Shown: positions 40,676-49,480, counted from the first letter of the stretch. The stretch is 64,000 nt of DNA from an uncultured Myxococcales bacterium (GCA_903924465.1 CAIYBN010000137.1:62001-126000), one strand, 5' to 3'. Notes: generated by a model from the letters alone, not told the origin. Translations and numbers: made by a program.

Positions 40676-41452
40676 ATGGACATCCTGGATGCCAAGACTG
40701 CTGAACTGACCCCGTGGTATGACCTGCCGCTCGCCGTGCTGGATACGGAAACGACGGGTTTGGCGCCGGAAACGGGCGATTGCATCATTGAAGTCGCGGT
40801 CATCCATTTTGACCGCGGTGAAGTGACCGGTCGCTGGTCCACGCTGCTCGATCCCGGCATCCCGCTGCATCCCGACGTCACGCGTCTGACCGGCATCTCG
40901 CCGGACGACCTGATGGAGCAGCCGAGCTTTGTCGATGTGGCGGACGAACTGCTGAGCCGTCTGCGCGGGCGCATCCTGGTGGCGTACAACGTCCCGTTTG
41001 ACCGCAGCTTTCTGATCCACGAGTTTGCGCGCATCGGCAAGACGCTGCCGGAAGGCGCCAAGTGGCTGGACCCGCTGGTGATTGCCCGCCAGACGCAAAA
41101 GGGTCAGGGCAACATGAAGCTGGGCACCGTGGCGAAGCGCCTGGGTGTCCAGTTGGATGAAGCCCACCGCGCGCAGGCGGACGCGGAGTGCGCGGGCAAG
41201 GTGCTGCTGGCGCTGGGCAAGAATGCGAGCTTGCCTGACGACCTGGACGCTGTGCTGGACTTGCAGGAGCGCTGGGAAGCCGCGCAGGAAGCGGAGCGTT
41301 CCGGCTGGCGTTCGCGCCAACAGCAAGGACGCGGCAATCGGCCGATGGCGGATGACGGTTCACCGCGCAACGCGTTGGGTGCAGCCTACCCGCACGGCGA
41401 CGAGCTGGATCCCGTTCGCTACATGTATCTCCGACTCGCAGGACGTGGTTGA
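40676..41452 (+). CDS. DnaQ-like 3'-5' exonuclease (DEDDh)
   Basis: 258 residues. The N-terminal exonuclease domain has L-D-T-E-T-T-G-L (Exo I, Asp and Glu near residues 22-24), V-A-Y-N-V-P-F-D-R-S-F-L (Exo II) and H-R-A-Q-A-D-A-E (Exo III, H-x4-D). All four acidic ligands and the catalytic His of the DEDDh class are present. The last 80 residues are charged and not conserved. It could be an epsilon-like proofreading subunit or a free-standing exonuclease; the window shows no polymerase gene. It begins 3 bases after the psd stop and overlaps the region immediately before mgtE, in one operon. Confidence 0.92.
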   Translation: MDILDAKTAELTPWYDLPLAVLDTETTGLAPETGDCIIEVAVIHFDRGEVTGRWSTLLDPGIPLHPDVTRLTGISPDDLMEQPSFVDVADELLSRLRGRILVAYNVPFDRSFLIHEFARIGKTLPEGAKWLDPLVIARQTQKGQGNMKLGTVAKRLGVQLDEAHRAQADAECAGKVLLALGKNASLPDDLDAVLDLQERWEAAQEAERSGWRSRQQQGRGNRPMADDGSPRNALGAAYPHGDELDPVRYMYLRLAGRG

Positions 41453-41463
41453 TGGAGGACGGG

Positions 41464-42807
41464 ATGCACGACCACGAAATCGATCTGCACGCGCTCCTGA
41501 CGCTTTCGCCGGAAGCGATTCGCGCGGCGTATGCCGATTTGCACGCTCAGGACTTTGCCGATCTGATCGAACGCACGGATCTGGTGGAAGCGCAGCGTTT
41601 GCTGTTGGCGCTGGACGCGGACGATGCAGCGGACGTGTTGGAGTACATCGACAGCGAACGCCAGATTGAGCTGGTCGAGCGGCTGGGTGCCAAGCGCGCG
41701 GCGCGCATCGTCGAAGAAATGTCCGCGGACGATGCGGTGGAGCTGTTTGGCGATCTGGAAGACCACGTCGCGGAAGCGGTGCTGGCGCAGATGCATCCGG
41801 ACGACGCCGCGGAAGTGCGGGCGTTGGCGAAGTGGCCCGATGGCACAGTTGGCGCGCTGATGACCACGGAAGTGCTCAAAGTGCCCGTCGACATGACCGT
41901 CGCCGCGGTGATCGAGCGCGTGCGCCAGCGGGCCGAGGAAGTGGAGACGGTGTCGTACGTTTACGTCGTCGGCAACGGCGATGTGATGGTCGGCGTGGTG
42001 TCCATGCGTGAGCTGATCCTCGCGCATCCCGACAAGCCGATCGCCGATATCATGCGCGAGGAAGTCATCTGTGTGCTGCCGACGACGGACGAGGACAAGG
42101 CCGCGAAGCTGATTGAGCACTACGATCTCGTCGCGCTGCCGGTGATCGACGAATCGCGGCGTTTGCTCGGCCTGGTCACGGTCGACGACGTCATGGACTT
42201 CCTGGCGCAACAGGCAACGTCCGACTTCCAGCGCATGGGCGCCGTGCAGCCGGTCGAGACGTCCTATTTTGAGACGACATTTTGGGGTTATTTTGTCCGC
42301 CGCGCGCCTTGGCTCGTGGCGCTCTTGCTGCCGGAAATGCTGACCGGCGGCGCGATGAGCCATTTTGAGGACCTCATCAAGAAGGTCACCGTCCTGGTGC
42401 TGTTCGTGCCCCTGATTCTGTCCTCGGGCGGCAATTCCGGCTCGCAATCGGCGTCGATCATCATCCGCGCGCTGGCGCTGGGCGAGGTGATTCCGCGCAA
42501 TGCGTGGCTGGTGTTCCGGCGCGAAATTGGCATGGGCCTGCTGCTGGGCGTGACGCTCGGCTTGGTCGGCATGGTGCGCTCGGTGCTGTGGGGCGGCAGC
42601 GGCGATGTGACGATGGTCGTCGGCCTGTCACTGATCTGTGTCGTGACGGTCGGCACGGTTCTGGGGTCGATGCTGCCGCTTCTGCTACAAAAAATTGGCT
42701 TGAATCCGGCGGATTCATCGACGCCGTTCATCGCGTCCATTTCGGACATCCTTGGCATCCTCGTGTACTTTTCGATCGCACGAGCGCTGCTTCACTTGGG
42801 TGGGTAG
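41464..42807 (+). CDS. mgtE: Magnesium transporter MgtE
   Basis: 447 residues, normal for MgtE. Order: N-terminal helical superhelix (D-A-A-D-V-L-E-Y-I-D, D-D-A-V-E-L-F), a CBS pair (V-G-V-V-S-M-R-E-L and L-G-L-V-T-V-D-D-V-M-D), a plug helix, and five membrane helices with the selectivity signature S-G-G-N-S-G-S-Q-S-A. The CBS and N domains gate the pore by sensing Mg2+. The start is the ATG at 41464, five bases after GGAGG; an ATG and a TTG at 41452/41449 overlapping the exonuclease stop are alternatives. The CYTH gene begins on the base after its stop. Confidence 0.95.
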   Translation: MHDHEIDLHALLTLSPEAIRAAYADLHAQDFADLIERTDLVEAQRLLLALDADDAADVLEYIDSERQIELVERLGAKRAARIVEEMSADDAVELFGDLEDHVAEAVLAQMHPDDAAEVRALAKWPDGTVGALMTTEVLKVPVDMTVAAVIERVRQRAEEVETVSYVYVVGNGDVMVGVVSMRELILAHPDKPIADIMREEVICVLPTTDEDKAAKLIEHYDLVALPVIDESRRLLGLVTVDDVMDFLAQQATSDFQRMGAVQPVETSYFETTFWGYFVRRAPWLVALLLPEMLTGGAMSHFEDLIKKVTVLVLFVPLILSSGGNSGSQSASIIIRALALGEVIPRNAWLVFRREIGMGLLLGVTLGLVGMVRSVLWGGSGDVTMVVGLSLICVVTVGTVLGSMLPLLLQKIGLNPADSSTPFIASISDILGILVYFSIARALLHLGG

Positions 42808-43479
42808 ATGGCGACGGAAATCGAGATCAAGCGGCTGTTGGACGCGCACGGCTACGAACGGCTGCGCAGGCATCTGGACAGCTTGGGCGCGCCTGAACGG
42901 CAGGAGCAGGTCAATCACTATCTGGACCTGCCTGATGCGGCGTTGCGTCAGGCTGGTGCGATGCTGCGCTTGCGGGTGATCGGCGAGCGGCTCGTGCTGA
43001 CGCTCAAGGCCCGCGCCAACGTGAGCCACGGTGTGCTGCAGGCGCAGGAATTGGAACGGGAATTGACGACGGCGGCGGAGCGCACCTTCTGGCTGCAGCG
43101 GCCAGTGCCGTGGCAGGCTGCGGTGATGCGCTTGGACGATTGGTTGACGGCGACAGGGCTGGCCCTCTCGGCCGCGCGCGATTCCGCGTTGATCGAGGTG
43201 GGCAGCACGGCGAACCTGCGTCTGGTCTATCGGCTCGCCGCGGGCATTCCCGGCTGGCCGCTGCCGTTGACGCTCGAGTTGGACCACACGCGCTATCCCG
43301 GCGGTATCGATCGGCTGGAGCTGGAATGCGAACACGTCCACGCCCATGAGCTGGCGCCGCTGTTGGATGCATGGCTCACGCGGCTGGACGTGGTGGGCGC
43401 GCATGCCACTGAAACCAAGTACGCGCAGTTCTTGCGGTTGGCGTCGATGCCGCCCGCCCTGCGCGCTACTTGGGAGTAG
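42808..43479 (+). CDS. CYTH-domain protein (triphosphatase/adenylate-cyclase fold)
   Basis: 223 residues beginning M-A-T-E-I-E-I-K-R-L-L: the E-x-E-x-K signature that binds metal and triphosphate in CYTH enzymes. Further strands carry paired Arg/Lys/Glu residues (L-R-L-R-V, L-T-L-K-A-R, E-L-E-R-E-L) and a T-L-E-L-D-H-T-R. Family members hydrolyse inorganic triphosphate or thiamine triphosphate or make cAMP; the substrate here is unknown. The ATG directly abuts the mgtE stop. Coupling with a Mg2+ transporter is sensible for a Mg2+-dependent enzyme but does not prove function. Confidence 0.88.
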   Translation: MATEIEIKRLLDAHGYERLRRHLDSLGAPERQEQVNHYLDLPDAALRQAGAMLRLRVIGERLVLTLKARANVSHGVLQAQELERELTTAAERTFWLQRPVPWQAAVMRLDDWLTATGLALSAARDSALIEVGSTANLRLVYRLAAGIPGWPLPLTLELDHTRYPGGIDRLELECEHVHAHELAPLLDAWLTRLDVVGAHATETKYAQFLRLASMPPALRATWE

Positions 43480-43516
43480 TCCAACGGCGCGCAAACCTGT
43501 ACGCTTGGGCGGCCGG

Positions 43517-43969
43517 ATGCGTGCCGGCAAACGAGTCCAATTGCGCTGCCTGCTGTTCACGGTGCTGCTCACCTTTTTGTCGTGCACGACGGTCGATTCC
43601 GGCGCGCCACCATCGACCGCATTTCCGGCCGCGGCCTTGACGTCGACGACCGATCCGGCGACTGGCTGGCGATTCGAACTGCGCACCGCGCCCAACCAGC
43701 CGCCGACGACTGCGGGTGGCTCGGGCGAGATCCGCGTGCTCGACGACAAGTCGCAACCGGTCGAGAACCTGACGTTGCACGTGCAAGCCTGGATGCCGTC
43801 GATGAACCATGGCAGTTCGCCCGATCCAGCGGTGACGACCAATGGTGCCGGCCGCTACCTGCTCGCGCCGCTGAACCTGTTCATGGCGGGCACGTGGCAA
43901 GTGCGCGTGGCGTTCGCGCCCGTCACCGGTGCGTCGGGGCAAATCGTTGAACAGTTTGATGTGCAATAG
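43517..43969 (+). CDS. YtkA-like lipoprotein
   Basis: 150 residues; ATG at 43517. A signal peptide with lipobox T-F-L-S-C-T gives a lipoprotein. The mature part matches the YtkA-like Ig-type fold: G-W-R-F-E-L-R-T, H-V-Q-A-W-M-P-S-M-N-H-G and N-L-F-M-A-G-T-W-Q-V-R-V. Related domains occur beside copper and cytochrome-oxidase assembly genes, and the M-x-x-M-x-H pattern could bind copper; that role is inference. The barrel-type gene starts 34 bases downstream on the same strand. Confidence 0.8.
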   Translation: MRAGKRVQLRCLLFTVLLTFLSCTTVDSGAPPSTAFPAAALTSTTDPATGWRFELRTAPNQPPTTAGGSGEIRVLDDKSQPVENLTLHVQAWMPSMNHGSSPDPAVTTNGAGRYLLAPLNLFMAGTWQVRVAFAPVTGASGQIVEQFDVQ

Positions 43970-44003
43970 CGTGCCCGATGCACGGTGCGTCGCGGCCTGG
44001 ACG

Positions 44004-44927
44004 ATGGCGAACTGCATCTGGCGGCGTTCCGCGCTCCTGAGCGTGTTGTCCTTGGCTGTGCTGGCGATGCCGGTGAACGTCTCGGCCCAGGCCTGCTGTG
44101 CGGGTGGGCAGGCGCTCACGCCCATTCGCTTGGGCATGGAAGACGTGTGGGCGGCGGGTCTGCAGCTGCGCGCCGGTGGTGATCTGGGTACCGTCGACAG
44201 CCACCACCTCTGGCACCCGGTCGCGAACGGCACGCAGAACGTGAATCTGGAACAGGACTTGCTCCTGGCGCGGCGACTGCTGCCGTCCACCGAGGCTGCG
44301 CTGCTCGTCCCTTGGCTGGAGTCGGGCCGGCACGTGCCTGGAATGCAGCAATGGGCGCAGGGCATCGGCGACGTGGATCTGAGCGTGCGCCACGAGTTCC
44401 TGCACGCGTTGGATGCCCAGCCGTGGCCGGGCTTTGCCCTTGTCGCCGGCGTCACCGCACCGTCTGGGCGTGCAGCGGAACAAGCGCGGACGACGCTGGG
44501 CGCGGACGTGACGGGCACCGGTGCTTGGCAGGCCCGGCTTTCCGCGGTGGCGGAGCATCAAGTCGAGGGCTGGTTGACGCAACTGGCGGTCGGGGCCAAT
44601 TGGATCTCGCCGCGAACTGTGAGCGGCCTGCACAGCGTTCCGGGCCTCGGCATGCAGGTGCAAGCGGCTGGCGTCTGGCAGCATTTTCACCAGGTCGCGC
44701 TGACCGGGATGCTCGGCTGGCAAGGCGTGTTGGCCGGGACGGTCGATGGCCAGACGTCGGTGGACAGCGAAAAGAGCCAATGGACATGCGGTGTCGGCGC
44801 GTTCTGGTTGCCCAAAGGTGCCTGGCGCATCTCGGCCAGCCTCGGCAGCGGGTTGCCGCTCGGCCCCGTCAGCAAGAACGCGCTGGTCGCGATGACCAGC
44901 TCCGTCAGTGCAATCCTGCCGTGGTGA
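44004..44927 (+). CDS. Probable outer-membrane beta-barrel protein next to the YtkA-like gene
   Basis: 307 residues from the ATG at 44004; two more in-frame starts lie upstream, overlapping the YtkA gene. Signal peptide ending N-V-S-A-Q-A. The mature N-terminus has C-C-A-G-G. The rest alternates amphipathic strands with Gly/Ser turns and ends in an aromatic (I-L-P-W), the usual barrel end. I do not recognise a transport family; a vicinal C-C near the mature N-terminus beside a YtkA lipoprotein suggests, but does not show, copper handling. It follows the YtkA gene on the same strand. Confidence 0.65.
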   Translation: MANCIWRRSALLSVLSLAVLAMPVNVSAQACCAGGQALTPIRLGMEDVWAAGLQLRAGGDLGTVDSHHLWHPVANGTQNVNLEQDLLLARRLLPSTEAALLVPWLESGRHVPGMQQWAQGIGDVDLSVRHEFLHALDAQPWPGFALVAGVTAPSGRAAEQARTTLGADVTGTGAWQARLSAVAEHQVEGWLTQLAVGANWISPRTVSGLHSVPGLGMQVQAAGVWQHFHQVALTGMLGWQGVLAGTVDGQTSVDSEKSQWTCGVGAFWLPKGAWRISASLGSGLPLGPVSKNALVAMTSSVSAILPW

Positions 44928-45031
44928 GGGAATCGTCCCCGTGGGCTCCCTGATTGGCACGGACCCTTGACCCCCAGCGCAGCCCGCGCGATCCTGCGTT
45001 CACGGCCCGCCAGCGCGCGCCCGAGGTGTTG

Positions 45032-45514
45032 ATGCTGACCAGAACGTCCATCTTGCGCGGCGCAGCAATTGCCGGTCTTTCCGTCGTGTTGGGACTTGTC
45101 GCAGGCGTAGCCGTCGCTGAACCAGCGCCTGCCACCGCGCCGACCAAGCCGTGGGGCAAACTCATGTTGCCCAGCGGCAAAGCTTGGGAGTTGACCAAGC
45201 CGGAGATCACCGTGGGCACGGATTCGGCATCTGATGTCGTCCTGGCCGACGCGACCGTCGCGCCGCACCATTTTCGCATCACCTTTGCAGAGGGCAACGC
45301 CACCGTCGAAGATCTGGGCAGTCCGTCCGGGACGCTGGTCGCGGGCACGGCGATCAAGCCCGGTCGGCCGTTCAAAGTGTTGAACAAGGTGGAAATTGAC
45401 GCTGGTGCGATGCGGCTGCAGTTCGAGTTCCTGGAACGCGGCCGGATTGCCGCCACGCAGGCGCCAAAGCTGCGAGCCGGCAAAGCGGCCGCAAAGTCGC
45501 GCAAGCACAAGTGA
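45032..45514 (+). CDS. Exported FHA-like protein lacking phosphothreonine-binding residues
   Basis: 160 residues from the ATG at 45032 with GAGG six bases upstream. A hydrophobic N-terminal segment (about residues 9-28) ending A-V-A-E-P-A suggests export or a membrane anchor. The middle aligns with an FHA domain: V-G-T-D-S-A-S-D-V-V-L, H-H-F-R-I and V-E-D-L-G-S-P-S-G-T-L-V. In active FHA domains the first block has G-R, the second S-x-x-H and the third S-x-N-G; here the Arg, Ser and Asn are replaced (T, A, S). Phosphothreonine binding is therefore doubtful. The C-terminus is basic. It lies 19 bases before the hydroxylase operon. Confidence 0.75.
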   Translation: MLTRTSILRGAAIAGLSVVLGLVAGVAVAEPAPATAPTKPWGKLMLPSGKAWELTKPEITVGTDSASDVVLADATVAPHHFRITFAEGNATVEDLGSPSGTLVAGTAIKPGRPFKVLNKVEIDAGAMRLQFEFLERGRIAATQAPKLRAGKAAAKSRKHK

Positions 45515-45533
45515 ACCTGCGACGGAGTGCCAA

Positions 45534-46085
45534 GTGACTGTCCCCGATGCCCCTTCGCCCGCGCCCGTGCTGGTGACCCTGCAGCTCAACGGTGAACCCG
45601 TCAGCGTCGCCGTGCCGCCGCATTGGACGCTCTTGGAATTGCTGCGTTATCGTCTCGGCTTGACCGGCACCAAGCAGGGTTGCGACAAGGGTGATTGCGG
45701 GACGTGCACCGTGCGCATCGACGGCGAACCGCAATTGGCGTGCCTGACGCTGGCCGTGGAAGTGCGCGATCGGCATGTGGAAACGGTGGAAGGTCTCGGC
45801 GTGGGCGGCGAGCCGCATCCGCTGCAGGAAGCTTTCGCCCGCGTGGGCGCGGCGCAGTGCGGTTTTTGCACGCCCGGCATGCTGATGTCGGCGTCGGCGT
45901 ATCTGGACAAATTGACCTTGGAAGACGAACCAGTGGTCCGCCGTGAGGACATCGCGCAAGCGCTGGCCGGCAACCTGTGTCGCTGCACAGGCTACACCAA
46001 GATCCTCCAGGCGGTCGAAGAGGTTGCGCAAGTCGTCCTGGATCGCCAGCGCGAGTTGGCCGAGTCGACCACGGAGGAACCGTGA
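45534..46085 (+). CDS. Molybdenum hydroxylase, small [2Fe-2S] subunit (HcrC type)
   Basis: 183 residues starting at GTG 45534, six bases after GGAG. The plant-ferredoxin-like cluster is G-C-D-K-G-D-C-G-T-C (CX4CX2C) and a later C, the second cluster C-G-F-C-T-P-G-M ... C-R-C-T-G-Y. Both [2Fe-2S] clusters of xanthine-oxidase-family small subunits are thus complete. It passes electrons between the molybdenum site and the FAD subunit. The stop overlaps the large-subunit GTG start (GTGA), so translation is coupled. It belongs with the two following genes, whose medium subunit has the HcrB-type extra cluster. Confidence 0.93.
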   Translation: MTVPDAPSPAPVLVTLQLNGEPVSVAVPPHWTLLELLRYRLGLTGTKQGCDKGDCGTCTVRIDGEPQLACLTLAVEVRDRHVETVEGLGVGGEPHPLQEAFARVGAAQCGFCTPGMLMSASAYLDKLTLEDEPVVRREDIAQALAGNLCRCTGYTKILQAVEEVAQVVLDRQRELAESTTEEP

Positions 46086-48457
46086 GCGCTGTGCGGGACA
46101 ACGTCAGCCGGGGACGGCCTTACGCAGTGGTCGGCGCGCGTCATGGCAAGCCCGACGCGCTGGACGCCATGGCCGGTCTGGCCAAGTATGCCGATGACAT
46201 CGCTTTGCCGCGGATGCTGCACGCCAAAATCCTGCGGTCGCCGCACGCGCACGCGCGGATTCGCAGCATCGATACCAGCGCGGCCGAGGCGATGGAAGGT
46301 GTGCACGCGGTCGTCGTCGGCGCGGAAATGCCGACACGTTACGGCGTGATTCCGTGGACACCCGATGAACAGGCGCTGGCGGCGGACAAAGTGCGCTACG
46401 TCGGCGATGGCGTGGCGGCCGTTGCAGCGGTTTCCGAGGACATCGCGATCGCGGCGTGCAAGCGCATCGTTGTGGATTACGAGGTGCTGACGCCATTGAC
46501 GACGCCGGAAGCCGCGCTCGCGCATCCCGAGAACAAGATCCACGAGGCGAACAAGCACGGCAATATCACCAAGCAGGTGCAGCTCGCGTTTGGCGATGTG
46601 GACGCGCAGCTGGCGAACGCGGATTTGGTGATTGAAGGCCATTACGGCTTTCATGGCTCGACGCACGCGGCGCTGGAGCCGCATTGCAGCGTGGCGCACG
46701 TCGATGGCCGCGGCCTGCTGACGGTGTGGTCCGCGACGCAGGTGCCGCATTACCTGCACCGCGAGTTGGCCAAAGTGCTGGAAGTGCCGACGCACAAGAT
46801 CCGCGTGATTCAGCCGCAGGTCGGCGGTGCGTTTGGCGGCAAGTCGGAGCCGTTTGATCTGGAGTTTGTCGCCGCGAAGCTGGCCATGAAGACGGGTCGT
46901 CCGGTGAAGTGCCTGTATACTCGGGAGGAAGTCTTCCTGGCGCACCGCGGCCGCCATCCGTTTGAGATGGACTACAAGACGGGCTTCGCCGAGGACGGCA
47001 AGATCCTCGCAGTCGATGCCAAATCCATTCTCGACGGCGGCGCCTACAGCTCGTTTGGCCTCGTCACCACGTATTACTCCGGGCAATTGCTGGGCTCGCC
47101 CTACGTGTTCGACAGCTACCGCTTTGATTCCACGCGGGTTTACACCAACAAGCCGGCATGCGGGCCCAAACGTGGCCACGGCAGCGTGCAGCCGCGATTC
47201 GCGATTGAAGTGCAGTTGGACAAGGCGGCGCGCGCGCTGGACATCGATCCAATCGAACTGCGACGGCGCAACTTTGTTGGCGAAAATACCACGACGATCA
47301 ATGAGTTCCACATCGGATCCAGCGGCTTCCTGGAATGCCTCGACTTGGTCGAACAGGCGTCCACGTGGAAAGCGCGCCACGGCAAACTGCCGCGTGGCCG
47401 TGGGCTCGGCGTCGCGGGATCGACCTACATTTCTGGCACCAACTACTGCATTTATCCCACCGATTTGCCGCAATCCGGCGTGCAGATCTGCCTTGACCGC
47501 TCCGGCCGCGTGCGCGTGTTTGCCGGCACGAGCGACATCGGTCAGGGCAGCTCCACGATGCTCGCCGTCGTTGCCGCGGAAGAATTGGGCGTGCACTTGG
47601 ACGACGTGCGCGTGGTCGCCGCCGACAGCGATTTGTGCCCGGTCGATTTGGGCGCGTACAGCTCGCGCATCACGCTCATGGCCGGCAACGCGTGCTTGTC
47701 CGCGGCCCGCGATTTGGCCGGAAAAGTGCGGCAAGCCGTCGCCAAAAAGTGGCTCTGCCAAAAGCGCGACGTCATCCTCGCCGATCGCCGCGCGCAACGC
47801 CTGGACGATCCCGATGTGTGGATGGACATCACAGAAGCGTTCATCCTCGCCGAAGTGGAATTCGGCACGATGGGCAGCACCGGCAGCTACCAGACGCCAC
47901 GCGAAGACGTCCACGGCGAGTACCGCGGCGGCACGATCGGCGCGAGCCCGGCGTACTCGTTCACCGCGCACATCGCGGAAGTCAGCGTCGACGAGGAAAC
48001 CGGCGACGTGCGCGTGGAGAACATCTGGTGCGCCCACGATTGCGGTCGCGCCTTGAGTCCCGTGCTCGTGGAAGGGCAAATCGAGGGCAGCGTCTACATG
48101 GGCTTTGGCGAAACGGTCATGGAACACCACCACGTGATGCCCTCGGGTCTGCGGACGGACGGCAAGCGCCGCGATTCCGGGCCGGGCAAGGAAGGCCTGC
48201 TGGCGCACAGTTCGCTGCTCGATTACCGCATGCCGACGACGCTGGACACGCCGAATCTGTTTGCCGGCATCGTCGAAAAGCCGGATCCACGCGGGCCTTT
48301 TGGCGCCAAGGAAGCGGGCGAAGGACCGCTGCACAGCGTGATTCCGGCGATCTGCAACGCGATTTTCGATGCGGTTGGCGTGCGCGTCGATGAACTGCCG
48401 GTGACGCCTGCGAAGATCCTGGCTGGCCTGCGGGCGCAGCGCTCGGGAGGTGCCTGA
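46082..48457 (+). CDS. Molybdenum hydroxylase, large molybdopterin-binding subunit (HcrA type)
   Basis: 791 residues from GTG 46082, overlapping the small-subunit stop by four bases. The aldehyde oxidase/xanthine dehydrogenase fold is clear: D-A-M-A-G-L-A-K-Y-A-D-D, Q-P-Q-V-G-G-A-F-G-G-K (pterin region), G-T-S-D-I-G-Q-G-S-S-T-M, and F-G-A-K-E-A-G-E-G with the catalytic-base Glu (E747) near the C-terminus. It hydroxylates or reduces an aromatic or heterocyclic ring using Mo-pterin cytosine dinucleotide. The substrate is not fixed by sequence; the companion HcrB-type subunit argues for a 4-hydroxybenzoyl-CoA-reductase-like enzyme over xanthine dehydrogenase. No maturation gene is seen in the window. 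Confidence 0.93.
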   Translation: MSAVRDNVSRGRPYAVVGARHGKPDALDAMAGLAKYADDIALPRMLHAKILRSPHAHARIRSIDTSAAEAMEGVHAVVVGAEMPTRYGVIPWTPDEQALAADKVRYVGDGVAAVAAVSEDIAIAACKRIVVDYEVLTPLTTPEAALAHPENKIHEANKHGNITKQVQLAFGDVDAQLANADLVIEGHYGFHGSTHAALEPHCSVAHVDGRGLLTVWSATQVPHYLHRELAKVLEVPTHKIRVIQPQVGGAFGGKSEPFDLEFVAAKLAMKTGRPVKCLYTREEVFLAHRGRHPFEMDYKTGFAEDGKILAVDAKSILDGGAYSSFGLVTTYYSGQLLGSPYVFDSYRFDSTRVYTNKPACGPKRGHGSVQPRFAIEVQLDKAARALDIDPIELRRRNFVGENTTTINEFHIGSSGFLECLDLVEQASTWKARHGKLPRGRGLGVAGSTYISGTNYCIYPTDLPQSGVQICLDRSGRVRVFAGTSDIGQGSSTMLAVVAAEELGVHLDDVRVVAADSDLCPVDLGAYSSRITLMAGNACLSAARDLAGKVRQAVAKKWLCQKRDVILADRRAQRLDDPDVWMDITEAFILAEVEFGTMGSTGSYQTPREDVHGEYRGGTIGASPAYSFTAHIAEVSVDEETGDVRVENIWCAHDCGRALSPVLVEGQIEGSVYMGFGETVMEHHHVMPSGLRTDGKRRDSGPGKEGLLAHSSLLDYRMPTTLDTPNLFAGIVEKPDPRGPFGAKEAGEGPLHSVIPAICNAIFDAVGVRVDELPVTPAKILAGLRAQRSGGA

Positions 48458-49462
48458 ATGCTGCGTCTCCCGCCTTTTGCCCTGCACCAGCCGACGACCG
48501 TCGCCGAAGCGGTCGCAACGTTGAAGGAATTCGCGCCGGATGTCCGTGTGATCAGCGGCGGCACGGACCTGCTGCCCAACATGAAGTTGGCGCAGACCAA
48601 AGTGTCGCATCTGGTGTCGGCGAAGTTCTTGGACGAACTGCACGGGATCACGCGTACGGACACGCACGTGCGCATCGGCGCGGCGACCAGCTTGCAGACG
48701 CTCGCGGAGGACGAGGATGTGCGCGAGCTCCTGCCGGCGTTGGCCTATGCCGCGTCGCGGATCGCCAGCCCGCAGATTCGCCAAATGGGCACGCTGGGCG
48801 GCAACATCAGCCTGGACACGCGGTGTCGCTACATCAACCAGTCCGAGCTGTGGCGGGAAGCGCTGGGCGGCTGTCTGAAATCGCACGGCTCGGAGTGCCA
48901 CGTGGTGCCGGGCGGGCAGGGCTGCGTTGCCGCGCTTTCCGCCGACACTGTGGCGCCGTTGATTGCCTACGGTGCTGTCGCGGAAATGGCGAGCGTGCTC
49001 GGTCCACGACGGGCGCCTGTGCAGGAACTGTTCCAGCAAGATGGCACCTGGCACGTGCGGATCGCCCGGGAAGAACTGCTCGTCGCGATTGAGATTCCCA
49101 TCCCCGCGCCGCAAACGCGCGTGGCGTATCGCAAGTGGTCGGTGCGGCAGAGCATCGATTTTCCGCTGGTTTCGGTCGCGGTGCGGCTGGACGTCGCCGA
49201 TGACGTGCTGACCGGTGGCTTGGTGGTGGTCAGCGCGCTGGGACCGCGACCGCGGGTGTTGACGCTCGAGCGCCTGGCCGGCAGTGCCATCGACGAATCG
49301 CTGGCCGAGGCGTTGGGCCAGATGGTCCATGAACGCGCTCGCCCGCTGCCGAATCTGCCTTACGACGCCGAGTACCGCCGCGAACGGATGGTGGTCGAAG
49401 TGCGACGCGCCGTGCGGGTGCTGGCGGGTTTGCCGGAGCGTCCGCTGCCCGTGCCGCGCTAG
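48458..49462 (+). CDS. Molybdenum hydroxylase, FAD subunit with an extra Fe-S cluster (HcrB type)
   Basis: 334 residues; the ATG at 48458 abuts the large-subunit stop. The FAD-binding motifs V-I-S-G-G-T-D-L-L-P and T-L-G-G-N-I are present. An insertion holds four Cys at residues 123, 139, 147 and 156 (C-X15-C-X7-C-X8-C: D-T-R-C, G-G-C, S-E-C, Q-G-C). This matches the [4Fe-4S]-binding loop that distinguishes 4-hydroxybenzoyl-CoA reductase beta subunits from other xanthine-oxidase relatives. With that cluster the enzyme may run reductively, drawing low-potential electrons. No other aromatic-CoA gene lies nearby, so the substrate is open. Confidence 0.93.
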   Translation: MLRLPPFALHQPTTVAEAVATLKEFAPDVRVISGGTDLLPNMKLAQTKVSHLVSAKFLDELHGITRTDTHVRIGAATSLQTLAEDEDVRELLPALAYAASRIASPQIRQMGTLGGNISLDTRCRYINQSELWREALGGCLKSHGSECHVVPGGQGCVAALSADTVAPLIAYGAVAEMASVLGPRRAPVQELFQQDGTWHVRIAREELLVAIEIPIPAPQTRVAYRKWSVRQSIDFPLVSVAVRLDVADDVLTGGLVVVSALGPRPRVLTLERLAGSAIDESLAEALGQMVHERARPLPNLPYDAEYRRERMVVEVRRAVRVLAGLPERPLPVPR

Positions 49463-49480
49463 CATCCAAGGAGTCCTCAC

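Noticed and set aside
45534-49462. Simple xanthine dehydrogenase operon
   Set aside because: The FAD subunit carries the four-cysteine insertion of 4-hydroxybenzoyl-CoA reductase and no purine gene lies nearby.
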